DNA of 39,733 bases from Eubacterium aggregans. GTDB lineage: Bacteria; Bacillota; Clostridia; Eubacteriales; Eubacteriaceae. The notes under the pieces are model-generated. The model did no database searches, had not been told where the DNA came from, and was given only the letters and a program-made list of their open reading frames with translations. Positions 15,820 to 23,971 of this stretch are shown here, one piece after another; positions within the stretch are counted from its first letter, which is position 1, and every line of letters begins with the position of its first letter. Made by a program: the position numbers and the translations under genes. The DNA lies in contig NZ_FNRK01000023.1 in NCBI RefSeq assembly GCF_900107815.1, positions 1-39,733 of the forward strand, in the 5' to 3' direction.

Positions 15820-17525
15820 GTCGGTTCCTCCCCTGCGTTTTCCTGGCACAGTCGAATGACATCCTCCGCCGTCACGGCGTTTTTAAACAGATGGCGGCTC
15901 ATGCGGTTGGCCGAAGTGGTGTAAAAGCTATTGCCGGCAAAAAATTCCCGGGGGCGGCCGGTAGTCACCAGGCTGCCATCGAAGAACAATCCGCACCGAT
16001 CGGCGAACCGAGCACAAAATTCCACATCGTGGGATACCATGATGATGGTAACCCCCTGGGTTTTTTGCAGCTTTTTCAGAATCATCCCCAGTTCCAGCTT
16101 ATAGTGATTATCCAGCCCCTTGGTCGGCTCGTCTAAAATCAAAACCTCTGGCTTCATAAGGAGGATTTTAGCCAAGGCCAGGCGCTGCTGCTCCCCGCCG
16201 CTTAAGTCATAAGGGTGCCGGGCCAGTAAATCCTCCAAATGAGTGAGTCCAATGACTTCATCCACCCGGGCATCCTTTTCATCAATGGACAGCTTTTTTT
16301 CATTGAGCATTTCATATAAATCCAGCTCCACATTCTTTTTAACGAAAAGGCTCTGGGGGTTCTGGGGCATAACCCCTAAAATCTGCTGGTAAAGCACCAC
16401 CCGGTCGTATTTTTTAAGGGGCGTCCCCTTCAGCTTGATTTTTCCACGATAGGGCTCCCGGATGCCGGAGAGCAGGGAGAGGGTGGTGGATTTGCCGGTG
16501 CCGTTGCCCCCCACCATGCAAAACATTTCCCCTTCATAGATGTTGAAGCTCAAACCCCGGACCACATCCGGCAGGTGCCGCTCGTACTTGAACCACACCT
16601 CTTTCATGCTGATAAGCGGCTCTTTGCCCTTCTGGGGGAAGGCGGATTCGGGAAGGGGGCTTTCCGCCACAGTATCGATACCAATGGACTGATCCTTTAA
16701 GTAGCCATCGATCCATCGCCGTCCTTCCCGGACGGTAATGGGCCAATCCTCCAGATCATCGGCCACCCCGGCGCAGATCTGCATGGGGGCCGGCATGGCC
16801 ACGAACATATCATGGCCTATGGCTCTTAAGTGGCTGCCCACCCGCCTGGGGGTATCGCAGGCGACGATGCGCCCGCCGTCCATCACTACCGCCCGGTCCG
16901 CAGCCGGAAGGACCTCCTCCAGCCGATGCTCGGATAAGACGATGGTGGTCCCCAGATCCCGGTTGAGCTTTTTGATGGTGCCTAAGAAATCTGCCGCGGC
17001 GATGGGGTCCAACTGGCTGGTGGGCTCATCCAAAATCAGAAGGCTGGGCTGAAGGGCCATGATGGAGGCCAGGTTAAGGAGCTGCTTCTGCCCCCCGGAA
17101 AGTTCGGTCACATTGCGCATGAACCAATCCTGAATGCCAAAGTAAGAGGCCATTTCAGCTACCCGCAGGCGGATGGTTTGGTTATCGTAGCCCAGACTTT
17201 CCAGGCCGAAGGCTAGCTCATGCCAAACCTTATCCGTGACAATCTGGTTATCCGGGCTTTGGAGGACATAGCCAATCTGGGCACTTTGGGTACGCTCATC
17301 CACTTCTGTGAGGGGCGTTCCATTGAAGATCAGCTGGCCATCCCGGTCCCCATGGGGAGTCAGGACGGTTTTGAAATGGCGCAGCAGGGTGCTCTTCCCA
17401 CAGCCCGATGCCCCGCAAAGAACGATGAACTCCCCCTGGTCAATACAAAGATTGATGTCATCAAGGGCCAGCTTTTCGGCTTCGGGATAACTGAAGGTCA
17501 AATGTTGGATATCGAATAATGCCAT
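15789..17525 (-). CDS. ECF transporter ATPase, two fused ABC domains (EcfA-EcfA')
   Basis: A 578-residue cytoplasmic ATPase that powers the ECF importer; two nucleotide-binding domains are fused in one chain. Domain 1 (1-240) has Walker A GASGCGKST at 38-46, a Q-loop (GYVLQSPDNQ), signature LSGGQKQ and Walker B LLILDEPTSQLD, then SEHRLEE. Domain 2 (about 305-545) has GGNGTGKST, GVMPQNPQSLF, LSGGEQQR, VLILDEPTKGLD and VSHDVEF. Most Firmicutes encode the two ECF ATPases as separate genes; the fusion is seen in some lineages. The start ATG has AAGGAG 5 bases upstream and lies 28 bases inside the end of the EcfT gene; its own end overlaps the S-component gene. These overlaps fix the trio as one assembly unit dedicated to this S component. 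Confidence 0.94.
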   Translation of the reverse strand: MALFDIQHLTFSYPEAEKLALDDINLCIDQGEFIVLCGASGCGKSTLLRHFKTVLTPHGDRDGQLIFNGTPLTEVDERTQSAQIGYVLQSPDNQIVTDKVWHELAFGLESLGYDNQTIRLRVAEMASYFGIQDWFMRNVTELSGGQKQLLNLASIMALQPSLLILDEPTSQLDPIAAADFLGTIKKLNRDLGTTIVLSEHRLEEVLPAADRAVVMDGGRIVACDTPRRVGSHLRAIGHDMFVAMPAPMQICAGVADDLEDWPITVREGRRWIDGYLKDQSIGIDTVAESPLPESAFPQKGKEPLISMKEVWFKYERHLPDVVRGLSFNIYEGEMFCMVGGNGTGKSTTLSLLSGIREPYRGKIKLKGTPLKKYDRVVLYQQILGVMPQNPQSLFVKKNVELDLYEMLNEKKLSIDEKDARVDEVIGLTHLEDLLARHPYDLSGGEQQRLALAKILLMKPEVLILDEPTKGLDNHYKLELGMILKKLQKTQGVTIIMVSHDVEFCARFADRCGLFFDGSLVTTGRPREFFAGNSFYTTSANRMSRHLFKNAVTAEDVIRLCQENAGEEPTWQRTEKIAL

Positions 17526-18442
17526 GGCTGCTCCTTACTTTCACTGGCAGCTGCATCTTTGGTCAGCTGCTTCCATTTAATGCCCTCTGCCACGTCGACA
17601 AAGACCGGCATGAGGCAGAAAGCCAGATAAATCACATAAACGCTGATGGACAGGGGGGTGAAGGCCGAGTATTTAATAACCGGGTTGTAGGAGGCGTAGG
17701 CCAAGCCCCCCATCACCCCACCGGTGACGATGAGGAAAAGGACCAGCATAATACTGCCAACCCACTTATCCCGGGTATCAAAGGTGAAAATGGAGAAGCT
17801 GCTCCGCCCCTTTAAGCCATAGCCCCGGGCCTTCATGGAATCGGCGGTCTCAATGGCATTTTCCAATGCCCAGGTCACCATAATGGACAGGATGTTAACG
17901 GCATTGCGCACCCGCTGCCAGACATTGCCGCTGCCGATATCCCGCCCGATGCACTTTTGCCCCTGGGTGATGACGGATAGCTGGGCCTTGAATTTCGGCA
18001 CGAAGCGCAGAACCATGGAAAGCACCAGAGAAAGCGCCGGAATCACCCGTCCAAACAGATAGATAAATTTATCCGAGGTCATAATGGTGTTGTAGCAGGC
18101 GAACCAAACAATCACCTCGATGAACATGACGGCCATGACCGCCCCATAAACGATGGATTCCAGGGTCATGGGATTGCCCGTGGGCCAATAGCCTAAGATG
18201 GTCACCCCGCCGTGGTTGAACAGGGGATTGATAAGGGCCACTAAGAACAGCATGGGCAGCATGCCCACTAGATTAAATTTGAGGGAGCGGGGGGTCCCCA
18301 GCAGAACCAGGGAATAAATCACCGCCCCCAGCAATGAGATCACTAAGAACGCCGGGTGGTTGAAAAACATGGAGAACATCAGCACCACCGCGAAGTAAAA
18401 GAAATTGATGGCCGGATGATAGGTTGAGAAGGCATCTTCCAT
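17498..18442 (-). CDS. ECF transporter transmembrane component T
   Basis: The 314-residue integral membrane scaffold (EcfT) that couples the ATPase to the S component. It contains about six hydrophobic segments, with FLVALINPLFNHGG in the first half. The cytoplasmic coupling helices carry the first Arg motif (MVLRFVPKFK) and the second Ala-Arg-Gly motif (ETADSMKARGYGLKGR), the ATPase-contact signature of the family. It continues with three helices after about 225. The start ATG lies 8 bases after the stop of the DUF4430 lipoprotein gene, and its end overlaps the ATPase gene. Length and motif order are ordinary for EcfT/CbiQ-like proteins. Confidence 0.94.
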   Translation of the reverse strand: MEDAFSTYHPAINFFYFAVVLMFSMFFNHPAFLVISLLGAVIYSLVLLGTPRSLKFNLVGMLPMLFLVALINPLFNHGGVTILGYWPTGNPMTLESIVYGAVMAVMFIEVIVWFACYNTIMTSDKFIYLFGRVIPALSLVLSMVLRFVPKFKAQLSVITQGQKCIGRDIGSGNVWQRVRNAVNILSIMVTWALENAIETADSMKARGYGLKGRSSFSIFTFDTRDKWVGSIMLVLFLIVTGGVMGGLAYASYNPVIKYSAFTPLSISVYVIYLAFCLMPVFVDVAEGIKWKQLTKDAAASESKEQPWHYSISNI

Positions 18443-18450
18443 GATGTTAC

Positions 18451-19647
18451 CTAGTACCAGGTCTGGCCCAGGTCCCTGCCCAGGTCACAGGTATAATTCC
18501 AGGTGATGGCATCCCCTTCTTTGACCAGATATCGGCTGCAGCCGTAGTTGGGGTACCAGCCATTGACCTCGTACATCCACCCGGAGACCTCGCCACAGTC
18601 AAATTCATACAGGTTATTAATCCCCTCAATATAATTGGAGCCATAAAGAGGGGTGTAGCTATATTCCATCTGGATGCCCGCATTGCGCATTTCCCGGGCC
18701 AGCACATCGTAGACCATTTCCCCTGGATGATAGGCCACCTGCTTATAGACGAAGATGGTGCCATCCTTGGGCTGATAGGGTTCCTTTTCCGGATTGAGGT
18801 AAGGATAATACTGGGCTTTCCAGATATTATCGCAGCGTACCTCCAGGGTACAGTATTTAGTGGTGCCTTCATCAATGGTGACATTGGCCGGTTCCACCGG
18901 GCCAGGCTGCCCCGAGGGGATTTTATCCAGCTGGGTATTATAGCCGTCCATGGCACCGGTATAACCGGCATCGGCATCGATGGCATTCTGCTTCCTCGCC
19001 TTTCCCGCAGCTTTGGCTGCCGCCTTTTCTTCATCGGTCAGCACCACGGTTTCCGTTCCCAGGGTCTCCCCCTCCACCTGGGTGCTGGACACCAGGTAGA
19101 ACTGTCCTTTGGCCACGGTAAGGCCAAAGTTGACCTGGGTGGTTTCAGTACTATTATCCATTTTAACGGTCCCCACCTTATTAAGGTTCGTACCGTCTAA
19201 ATTGTACAAGTCGATGCTCTGGCAGTCCCACTTGGTAGGCAGGACCAGCCGCAGGTTATACTTTCCGGGAACCCCGGGGTTATCGGAGAAGTTGAAGCCC
19301 TGGACCTGAACGGAGCTGGTGGCCGCCTGGACCTGGGTGGCCGCATCGTTATTCAGCCCCATGGCGATATTGAAGTCCATGGGGGTGGAAATATCCGCGC
19401 CATTGAAGGTCCAGACATAATTGACATTATCCACCGTCCCGGGGTAAATATCTGTATTGACCGTATTTTTCAGTTCGTCAAAGAAAGCTTTTTTAATGAT
19501 TCCGCCTTCTGGATAGGCATACTGTTCCGTTTTCCCCCCGGCATTACTGACAGTGGTTACCGGATTATCGCACCCGGCAAGGGTGCCGGCCATCCCGAAC
19601 AGGATGAACAGCGACAACAGCACCCCAAAAATCTTTTTCTTTTTCAT
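18451..19647 (-). CDS. DUF4430 (transcobalamin-like) lipoprotein, candidate corrinoid-binding protein
   Basis: About 398 residues. ATG 19647 is chosen: GGGAGG lies 8 bases before it, and it begins a lipoprotein signal (MKKKKIFGVLL) with lipobox LAGC, Cys 26. The next 170 residues are a beta domain I cannot name (YVWTFNGADIST, YNLRLVLPTKWDC). A charged helical linker follows at about 205-250. Residues 265-398 are a clear DUF4430 domain: YCTLEVRCDNIWK, GEMVYDVLAREMRNAG, GEVSGWMYEVNGWYPNYG, GDAITWNYTCDLG. DUF4430 has the fold of the beta domain of human B12 carriers. Lipid anchoring next to EcfT suggests a membrane-proximal donor that passes the corrinoid to the S component. The binding itself is inferred, not shown. 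It lies 46 bases after the barrel protein gene. Confidence 0.88.
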   Translation of the reverse strand: MKKKKIFGVLLSLFILFGMAGTLAGCDNPVTTVSNAGGKTEQYAYPEGGIIKKAFFDELKNTVNTDIYPGTVDNVNYVWTFNGADISTPMDFNIAMGLNNDAATQVQAATSSVQVQGFNFSDNPGVPGKYNLRLVLPTKWDCQSIDLYNLDGTNLNKVGTVKMDNSTETTQVNFGLTVAKGQFYLVSSTQVEGETLGTETVVLTDEEKAAAKAAGKARKQNAIDADAGYTGAMDGYNTQLDKIPSGQPGPVEPANVTIDEGTTKYCTLEVRCDNIWKAQYYPYLNPEKEPYQPKDGTIFVYKQVAYHPGEMVYDVLAREMRNAGIQMEYSYTPLYGSNYIEGINNLYEFDCGEVSGWMYEVNGWYPNYGCSRYLVKEGDAITWNYTCDLGRDLGQTWY

Positions 19648-19693
19648 TTTTACATCCTCCCTCTTTTGTGCTTTGGCCACTTACGGCCTGACC

Positions 19694-22600
19694 CTACATT
19701 TTTAATTTTTTCCGGTGGCGGACCTCAATGGCAATCAAAAGGCCGATACTGTAAAGGACTGCCATAGTCCCCAGGCCAATGGCGAAGGGCGCCGCTCCGG
19801 CTTTTACCTTTTGTCCCAGCTCATACCAGAAGGAGGTCAGGGTATCTGTCCCCGTTTTCAGCTTCCCGGTTCCTGTAATATCTACCATGCCAATACCGGA
19901 TTGCCCTAAGATAAGGCCGTGATCTACGATTTTACCTGATGTTCCCGTGGTGTTTATGCTTTTTCTCGTACTGCTGAAGCTTCCACTGGCGCCGGCATCG
20001 CTGATGGCAGACGATCCGGTCCCAATGGACGCCCCCCCTGAACCACCTGGCGTTACCATAGACTTGTTCTCTGAGACATATCCGAAAATACCCGTATCCG
20101 ACGTTTCAAAGGTCACATAGCGCCGATCCACAGAAATGGTCATATTGGTGGTCTTAGCCACCACCTCATCGCCAATGGTATAGCCATTGACCTTGACACC
20201 CGCCAGCATGGATTTACTGGTTTCAGGCACCTCCATCTGAATTTTAATGGGGTCCACTGGGTGATAGGCCGTTGTCAGATCATCTGCCAAAGTATTGGTG
20301 AGGGTGATGTCATTGACCTGGAGCAGGTTCTCCCGATTACCCAGACTGCTTTCTATTTTCTTCACGGTTTCTTCATCCAGATTCTCCACGCTCAGTGCCA
20401 CATACCAGGGCAGATCACTGTAAATGGTGAAAGTTTTGGGGTAAACCCGGCTTCCATCCACATCGGAATAGGTCTGAATGACTCGCTGGTTGATGTTCTT
20501 TACGGCTGCCTGGCAGTAAGCCAATTTCTGCTTTTCCGCCGTGGTCAGCAGGGTCTTGTCCAGATAGGCGGCTTCCGCCGGGGTAAGCTGTGCCATGGCC
20601 CGACTGACGAAGACGACCGCATCACGATCCGCCGCCTTAAAGGCTCCTGGGGAGGGTAGATTCTGAATCCGTTCCTGTATGCCGGATGGCGTCATCCCCT
20701 GGTAAATCTCGTAGGTGGTGGTTAAGGTGTGGGTATGATCCACCGTCACGGATGCCGTCACCGTCGCCCGGGACGCATCGTCTCCCATTCCCATGGCGGC
20801 AAGATCCGCGGCACTCAAGGTGCTGGCATGGACGGTGACATTCCCTTCGGCATCGACCTCTGCCGTTTTTTCACTAGTGTGGTTTTCCACGCTCCAGGTG
20901 ACAGCACTGACATCCGGCATCCCCGTGGAATCGATGCTGGCGGTAAGCTTGACCTTCGATTCTTTATCAGATGAGAAAACGCCTTCCTCCGCATTAAGAT
21001 ACATCCCCATCACCGTCGCCGGTTCGATTTCAATATCCGTCATATCAAAAATCTGGGTTTTATTTTCTGATACCCGCTGATGGCTGATCAGGGCTTCCAT
21101 CCCCTGGTCCGTAGCCATGGCATCCCGGACGCCGGCGGCGGCACCGCCATTATCCCCTCCTCCTGGCTTAATGTGCATAAAGCCGGCACCATAGGGTGAA
21201 TCCGCAAGGTAGTATTGGCTCAGCGCATCCACGGTGCTGACGCCGTTTTTAATAAAGCGGCTGTCGGCTTCGGGGTCGATGCCATAGGCAGAAAGTGCCA
21301 TGACGACCTGGGCCGTGCTTTCGGAATTATTTGTTCCGAAGGTGGCATAGCCCCCGGCGTCATCCCCCTGGGCAACCTGGACCTGGGAAAGGACATTAAA
21401 GGCGCGGTCGCAGGCCGCCTTGACGTCGGGCTGATCCTGATAGGGCTCCAGGGCGTAGAGGGCCATAGCCGTCATATCCGGGTCTGCTTTGGTTCCACTC
21501 AGGGTCCACCCTCCACCATCAACTTCCCGACCCAGGATATGGTCAATCATGACCTGGCGGGTATTCTGAGTTTTGGCCTCCGGATTGTCCGGTATTTTAT
21601 AGGCATGGCTGTCTAAAGCGATCAGTGCCCAAATGGGACCGTTGATTCCCTGCTTTTTAACATTGTTGAAATCCGATAAGTAGCTGAGCAGGTTATACCC
21701 CGCAACATTGGTGACATCCTTACCGATAGCTGTCAGACCGAGGATAACCCGGGAATACTCCGTATATTTCACCTTGTGGAGGACGCCTTTTTTATCGATT
21801 AACGTCTGGCAGACATTATTGTAATAGGTATTGTACAGGTTCTGATTCCCCAATCCTGACCGGGCCAGGACGAGGATGGACCATTCCCCGCCAGTAGTGC
21901 CTACCGCAGGCGGGCTTTGTTCAAACCCCGAGAGGATGGCCGCCGCGCTGGTGTTGATCATCCGCTCTATATCATTGGTTCCGGCGCTTTCCCGCAAGGA
22001 TTTAGCCTGAGCGGCCAACTCAGCCTGTAACGCCCCATTGGATTCCGCCTCCTTTTTTTCTGTTTCTTCCACCTTGTCCTCAGGTTCAGAGATCGGTTCC
22101 ACCGTGGGCTGAGCCACAGTAGGCTCCATGGCTTCCCCAGCGAAAAGTGCATCTTCCAGGGTGCCGAAAATGGCCCTGGCCTCCTTCCCGCTCAAATCCG
22201 TTTTAGAAAGGGCTGCCAGCGCTGTACTGCAGGCTGTATTATTATACGCAACGCTGCGATCCGTCTGGGCGACAAGCTCTAAAATACGATCCACGTCGCC
22301 TGCATTTTTAGAGAGCGCCAAATCCTTTTCATCATCAAAAAGACTGTATCGGATTCGAAGAACGTCCCCATCCATTGGGCTGTACTCCCACAGACTCTCC
22401 AGACTTTTTCCATTCAGAGTCAGGGCCCAATGTCCCCCTGAGGTGTAAGCCCCACTCCCTAGGGTACCCGCTGCTGCCGTATTACCGGTCGTCGGTAAGG
22501 TCGCCGTGGTCAATGCCTGTACGGCTTCCGGTATGGTGATGCTGCCGGTATCCGCTCCGGAAATGGATTGAATCCCACTGCCCTCCAACAACACTTCCCC

Positions 22601-22861
22601 CTTATTTTCCAGAGCCCTTTCAACAATGGCCGCACCATCTTCTCCTGCATCGAACCCCACAGATATGGGCTCCAGGTAAAATCCCTGTCCCAGACTCTGC
22701 CGCTCCACCGTTATAATGGCGGTTCCTCCGCTGCTGGCACCACTTGCCAGGACTCCGGCAATCCCGGAGGACACTAACAAGATCCCCACCAACAGAAGGC
22801 ACAATACCCGCATACTTCTTTGAAGGATTCCCTTTTTTCCTCCCCATTGGACGTCTTCCAT
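19694..22861 (-). CDS. Membrane-anchored transcobalamin-like protein: DUF4430 plus alpha-barrel
   Basis: The first gene of the operon, about 1055 residues. ATG 22861 is chosen because GGAG lies 6 bases upstream and a signal segment follows (LCLLLVGILLVSSGIAGVLA); an ATG 39 bases upstream has no site. Residues about 47-177 are a DUF4430-like domain (IITVERQSLGQGFYLEP, GHWALTLNGKSLESL). A charged Glu/Lys linker spans 240-295. Residues about 320-600 are a prenyltransferase/squalene-cyclase-like helical barrel (GINGPIWALIALDSHAY, DGGGWTLSGTKADPDMTAMA, GGYATFGTNNSESTAQVVMA). Human intrinsic factor and transcobalamin combine the same alpha barrel with the same beta fold, in the opposite order. Ig-like and helical parts follow (605-940), then a Gly/Ser stalk, a membrane helix (about 1025-1045) and RHRKKLKM. 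I infer the primary corrinoid catcher on the cell surface. Confidence 0.85.
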   Translation of the reverse strand: MEDVQWGGKKGILQRSMRVLCLLLVGILLVSSGIAGVLASGASSGGTAIITVERQSLGQGFYLEPISVGFDAGEDGAAIVERALENKGEVLLEGSGIQSISGADTGSITIPEAVQALTTATLPTTGNTAAAGTLGSGAYTSGGHWALTLNGKSLESLWEYSPMDGDVLRIRYSLFDDEKDLALSKNAGDVDRILELVAQTDRSVAYNNTACSTALAALSKTDLSGKEARAIFGTLEDALFAGEAMEPTVAQPTVEPISEPEDKVEETEKKEAESNGALQAELAAQAKSLRESAGTNDIERMINTSAAAILSGFEQSPPAVGTTGGEWSILVLARSGLGNQNLYNTYYNNVCQTLIDKKGVLHKVKYTEYSRVILGLTAIGKDVTNVAGYNLLSYLSDFNNVKKQGINGPIWALIALDSHAYKIPDNPEAKTQNTRQVMIDHILGREVDGGGWTLSGTKADPDMTAMALYALEPYQDQPDVKAACDRAFNVLSQVQVAQGDDAGGYATFGTNNSESTAQVVMALSAYGIDPEADSRFIKNGVSTVDALSQYYLADSPYGAGFMHIKPGGGDNGGAAAGVRDAMATDQGMEALISHQRVSENKTQIFDMTDIEIEPATVMGMYLNAEEGVFSSDKESKVKLTASIDSTGMPDVSAVTWSVENHTSEKTAEVDAEGNVTVHASTLSAADLAAMGMGDDASRATVTASVTVDHTHTLTTTYEIYQGMTPSGIQERIQNLPSPGAFKAADRDAVVFVSRAMAQLTPAEAAYLDKTLLTTAEKQKLAYCQAAVKNINQRVIQTYSDVDGSRVYPKTFTIYSDLPWYVALSVENLDEETVKKIESSLGNRENLLQVNDITLTNTLADDLTTAYHPVDPIKIQMEVPETSKSMLAGVKVNGYTIGDEVVAKTTNMTISVDRRYVTFETSDTGIFGYVSENKSMVTPGGSGGASIGTGSSAISDAGASGSFSSTRKSINTTGTSGKIVDHGLILGQSGIGMVDITGTGKLKTGTDTLTSFWYELGQKVKAGAAPFAIGLGTMAVLYSIGLLIAIEVRHRKKLKM

Positions 22862-22914
22862 CCTGCACTCCTCTCTCGTCGCTCTTTTTCTTTTGATCAT
22901 TACTGTCTGCTTCT

Positions 22915-22959
22915 GTAAAACAAAAGCACCCGTCCATATCTCCCATGGACGGGTGCTTT
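22915..22959 (-). terminator. Riboswitch-associated intrinsic terminator
   Basis: A perfect 15-bp stem AAAGCACCCGTCCAT/ATGGACGGGTGCTTT (22945-22959 with 22923-22937) has a 7-base loop and TTTTGTTTT beyond it on the minus strand. It lies between the leader RNA and the start at 22861, placed to control the operon. Confidence 0.9.
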
Positions 22960-22986
22960 ACGTTTACGCTATGATTTTCCAATAAA

Positions 22987-23086
22987 ACACCCATTTCCAG
23001 AAAATGGTGTGGTGGTGACACAGGTCAATCTACTGACTTTACAGTTGGTTTTTACCAGTTGGGATTCCCCATCTTTCTTCCTGTGC
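22987..23086 (-). ncRNA. Cobalamin-riboswitch-like leader (divergent)
   Basis: The minus-strand leader carries blocks in the order of the B12 riboswitch core: AGGAAGAAAGATGGGGAATC (compare GGGAA-GGUG-AAAUCC), then a short hairpin, AACTGTAA (compare ACUGUAA), then AGTCAGTAGA and CCTG (compare the B12 box AGYCMGgAgaCCkGCC). A closing stem CACAGG/CCTGTG (23080-23085 with 23019-23024) makes a four-way junction. A separate hairpin, ACACCATTT/AAATGGGTGT (22987-23010), sits where the kissing-loop P13 arm is expected. GAUG instead of GGUG and a longer B12-box loop make it non-standard. The gene content downstream fits B12 sensing. Confidence 0.62.
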
Positions 23087-23145
23087 GGCTTTATTGGATT
23101 TTTATACTATCGGAGCATTGAAAAACACTCTTAACGTTAACTGAA

Positions 23146-23174
23146 ATTATATCTTAAGGCCCTCACCGTGTCAA
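23146..23174 (-). promoter_or_regulatory. Consensus promoter of the corrinoid-uptake operon
   Basis: Minus-strand TTGACA (23169-23174), a 17-base spacer and TATAAT (23146-23151): a full sigma-A consensus. It gives a leader of about 280 bases holding the riboswitch-like RNA and terminator. Confidence 0.88.
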
Positions 23175-23199
23175 GGCTCCACTAAAAAACATTCATGCA

Positions 23200-23931
23200 T
23201 TAAAGCTCTGTATCCAAGCCCGCTTTTCGGGCTTGTTCATGCTGCCGCCGCCTTGGAATTCGATAGGTGATGCCGTTTTTCTTCAAACGGGCTCCGGTCT
23301 GGCGGAAGGTAAAGGACACGCCAACATTATGGCATTGGCGATGCAGATCCAAAAGCCAGTCGAAATCACAGGATCGAGCGGCATTGCCGGACTCACCACC
23401 GGCCACCACCCCTTCGATCCGGTTATCCAGCCCCAGCATGGTGATGGGGCCCAGAAGGGGTTCGCAGGCCAGAAATTTATGGGCAATGGGCAAATCTCTG
23501 AAAATCGGATAACGGAAATCATACTGTCGCTGATTTTCTATGGTACAGGCCACAGCCACATTGGGCCACCCACCTCCCCAATCAGAGGGCAGCCTGTCTT
23601 TAAGGCGAATGATGCGCTTCGTAATGATCATATAATCCAAATCCGGCCGGCTCGCCATCATTTGCCAGATTTCCGGACGCCAGTCATCGGCCTCCTCAAT
23701 TAAAAAATCGGAGGTCATACAGACATAAACCAGGGTTCCGGAGGGCACTTTATAACGCCCCTTCCGATCCCGGGCAATGATAAGCTGGAAGTTCTTCGTC
23801 CGCTCCACACGGGTGGGATCTTTCCCAATGGATTCATCCCGCCGAAACATATAACAATGCGCACAACCCTCCGAGTATTTATGACAGCCATGCCAGGGAT
23901 TCCAAACCAGCTCTTGCCTCAGTGGCCTCAT
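23200..23931 (-). CDS. DUF5131 (phage Gp37/Gp68-like) family protein
   Basis: A 243-residue protein recognised by ELVWNPWHGCHKYSEGCAHC near the start, the hallmark of the DUF5131 / Gp37_Gp68 family. It also has YVCMTSDFLIEE, DYMIITKR, PNVAVACTIEN, ACEPLLGPI and VVAGGESGNAARSCDF. The three-cysteine cluster (CxxxSxGCxxC) looks like a metal or Fe-S site, but the activity of the family is not established. It starts behind GGTGGAG, 41 bases after the end of the permease gene, so it is probably co-transcribed with it. A perfect GC-rich hairpin (CAAGCCCG/CGGGCTTG) near the 3' end of the gene lacks a T-tract. The gene has bacterial as well as phage relatives; no other phage gene is near. Confidence 0.85.
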   Translation of the reverse strand: MRPLRQELVWNPWHGCHKYSEGCAHCYMFRRDESIGKDPTRVERTKNFQLIIARDRKGRYKVPSGTLVYVCMTSDFLIEEADDWRPEIWQMMASRPDLDYMIITKRIIRLKDRLPSDWGGGWPNVAVACTIENQRQYDFRYPIFRDLPIAHKFLACEPLLGPITMLGLDNRIEGVVAGGESGNAARSCDFDWLLDLHRQCHNVGVSFTFRQTGARLKKNGITYRIPRRRQHEQARKAGLDTEL

Positions 23932-23971
23932 GTCAGCTCCACCCTTTCTCCAGCACGGCCTTTAAAACACC

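Noticed and set aside
23216-23236. Terminator at the end of the DUF5131 gene
   Set aside because: The hairpin CAAGCCCG/CGGGCTTG is perfect but lies within the coding sequence and has no T-tract on the minus strand.
23200-23931. Prophage remnant
   Set aside because: DUF5131 is also called phage Gp37/Gp68, but no other phage gene, integrase or attachment site is near.
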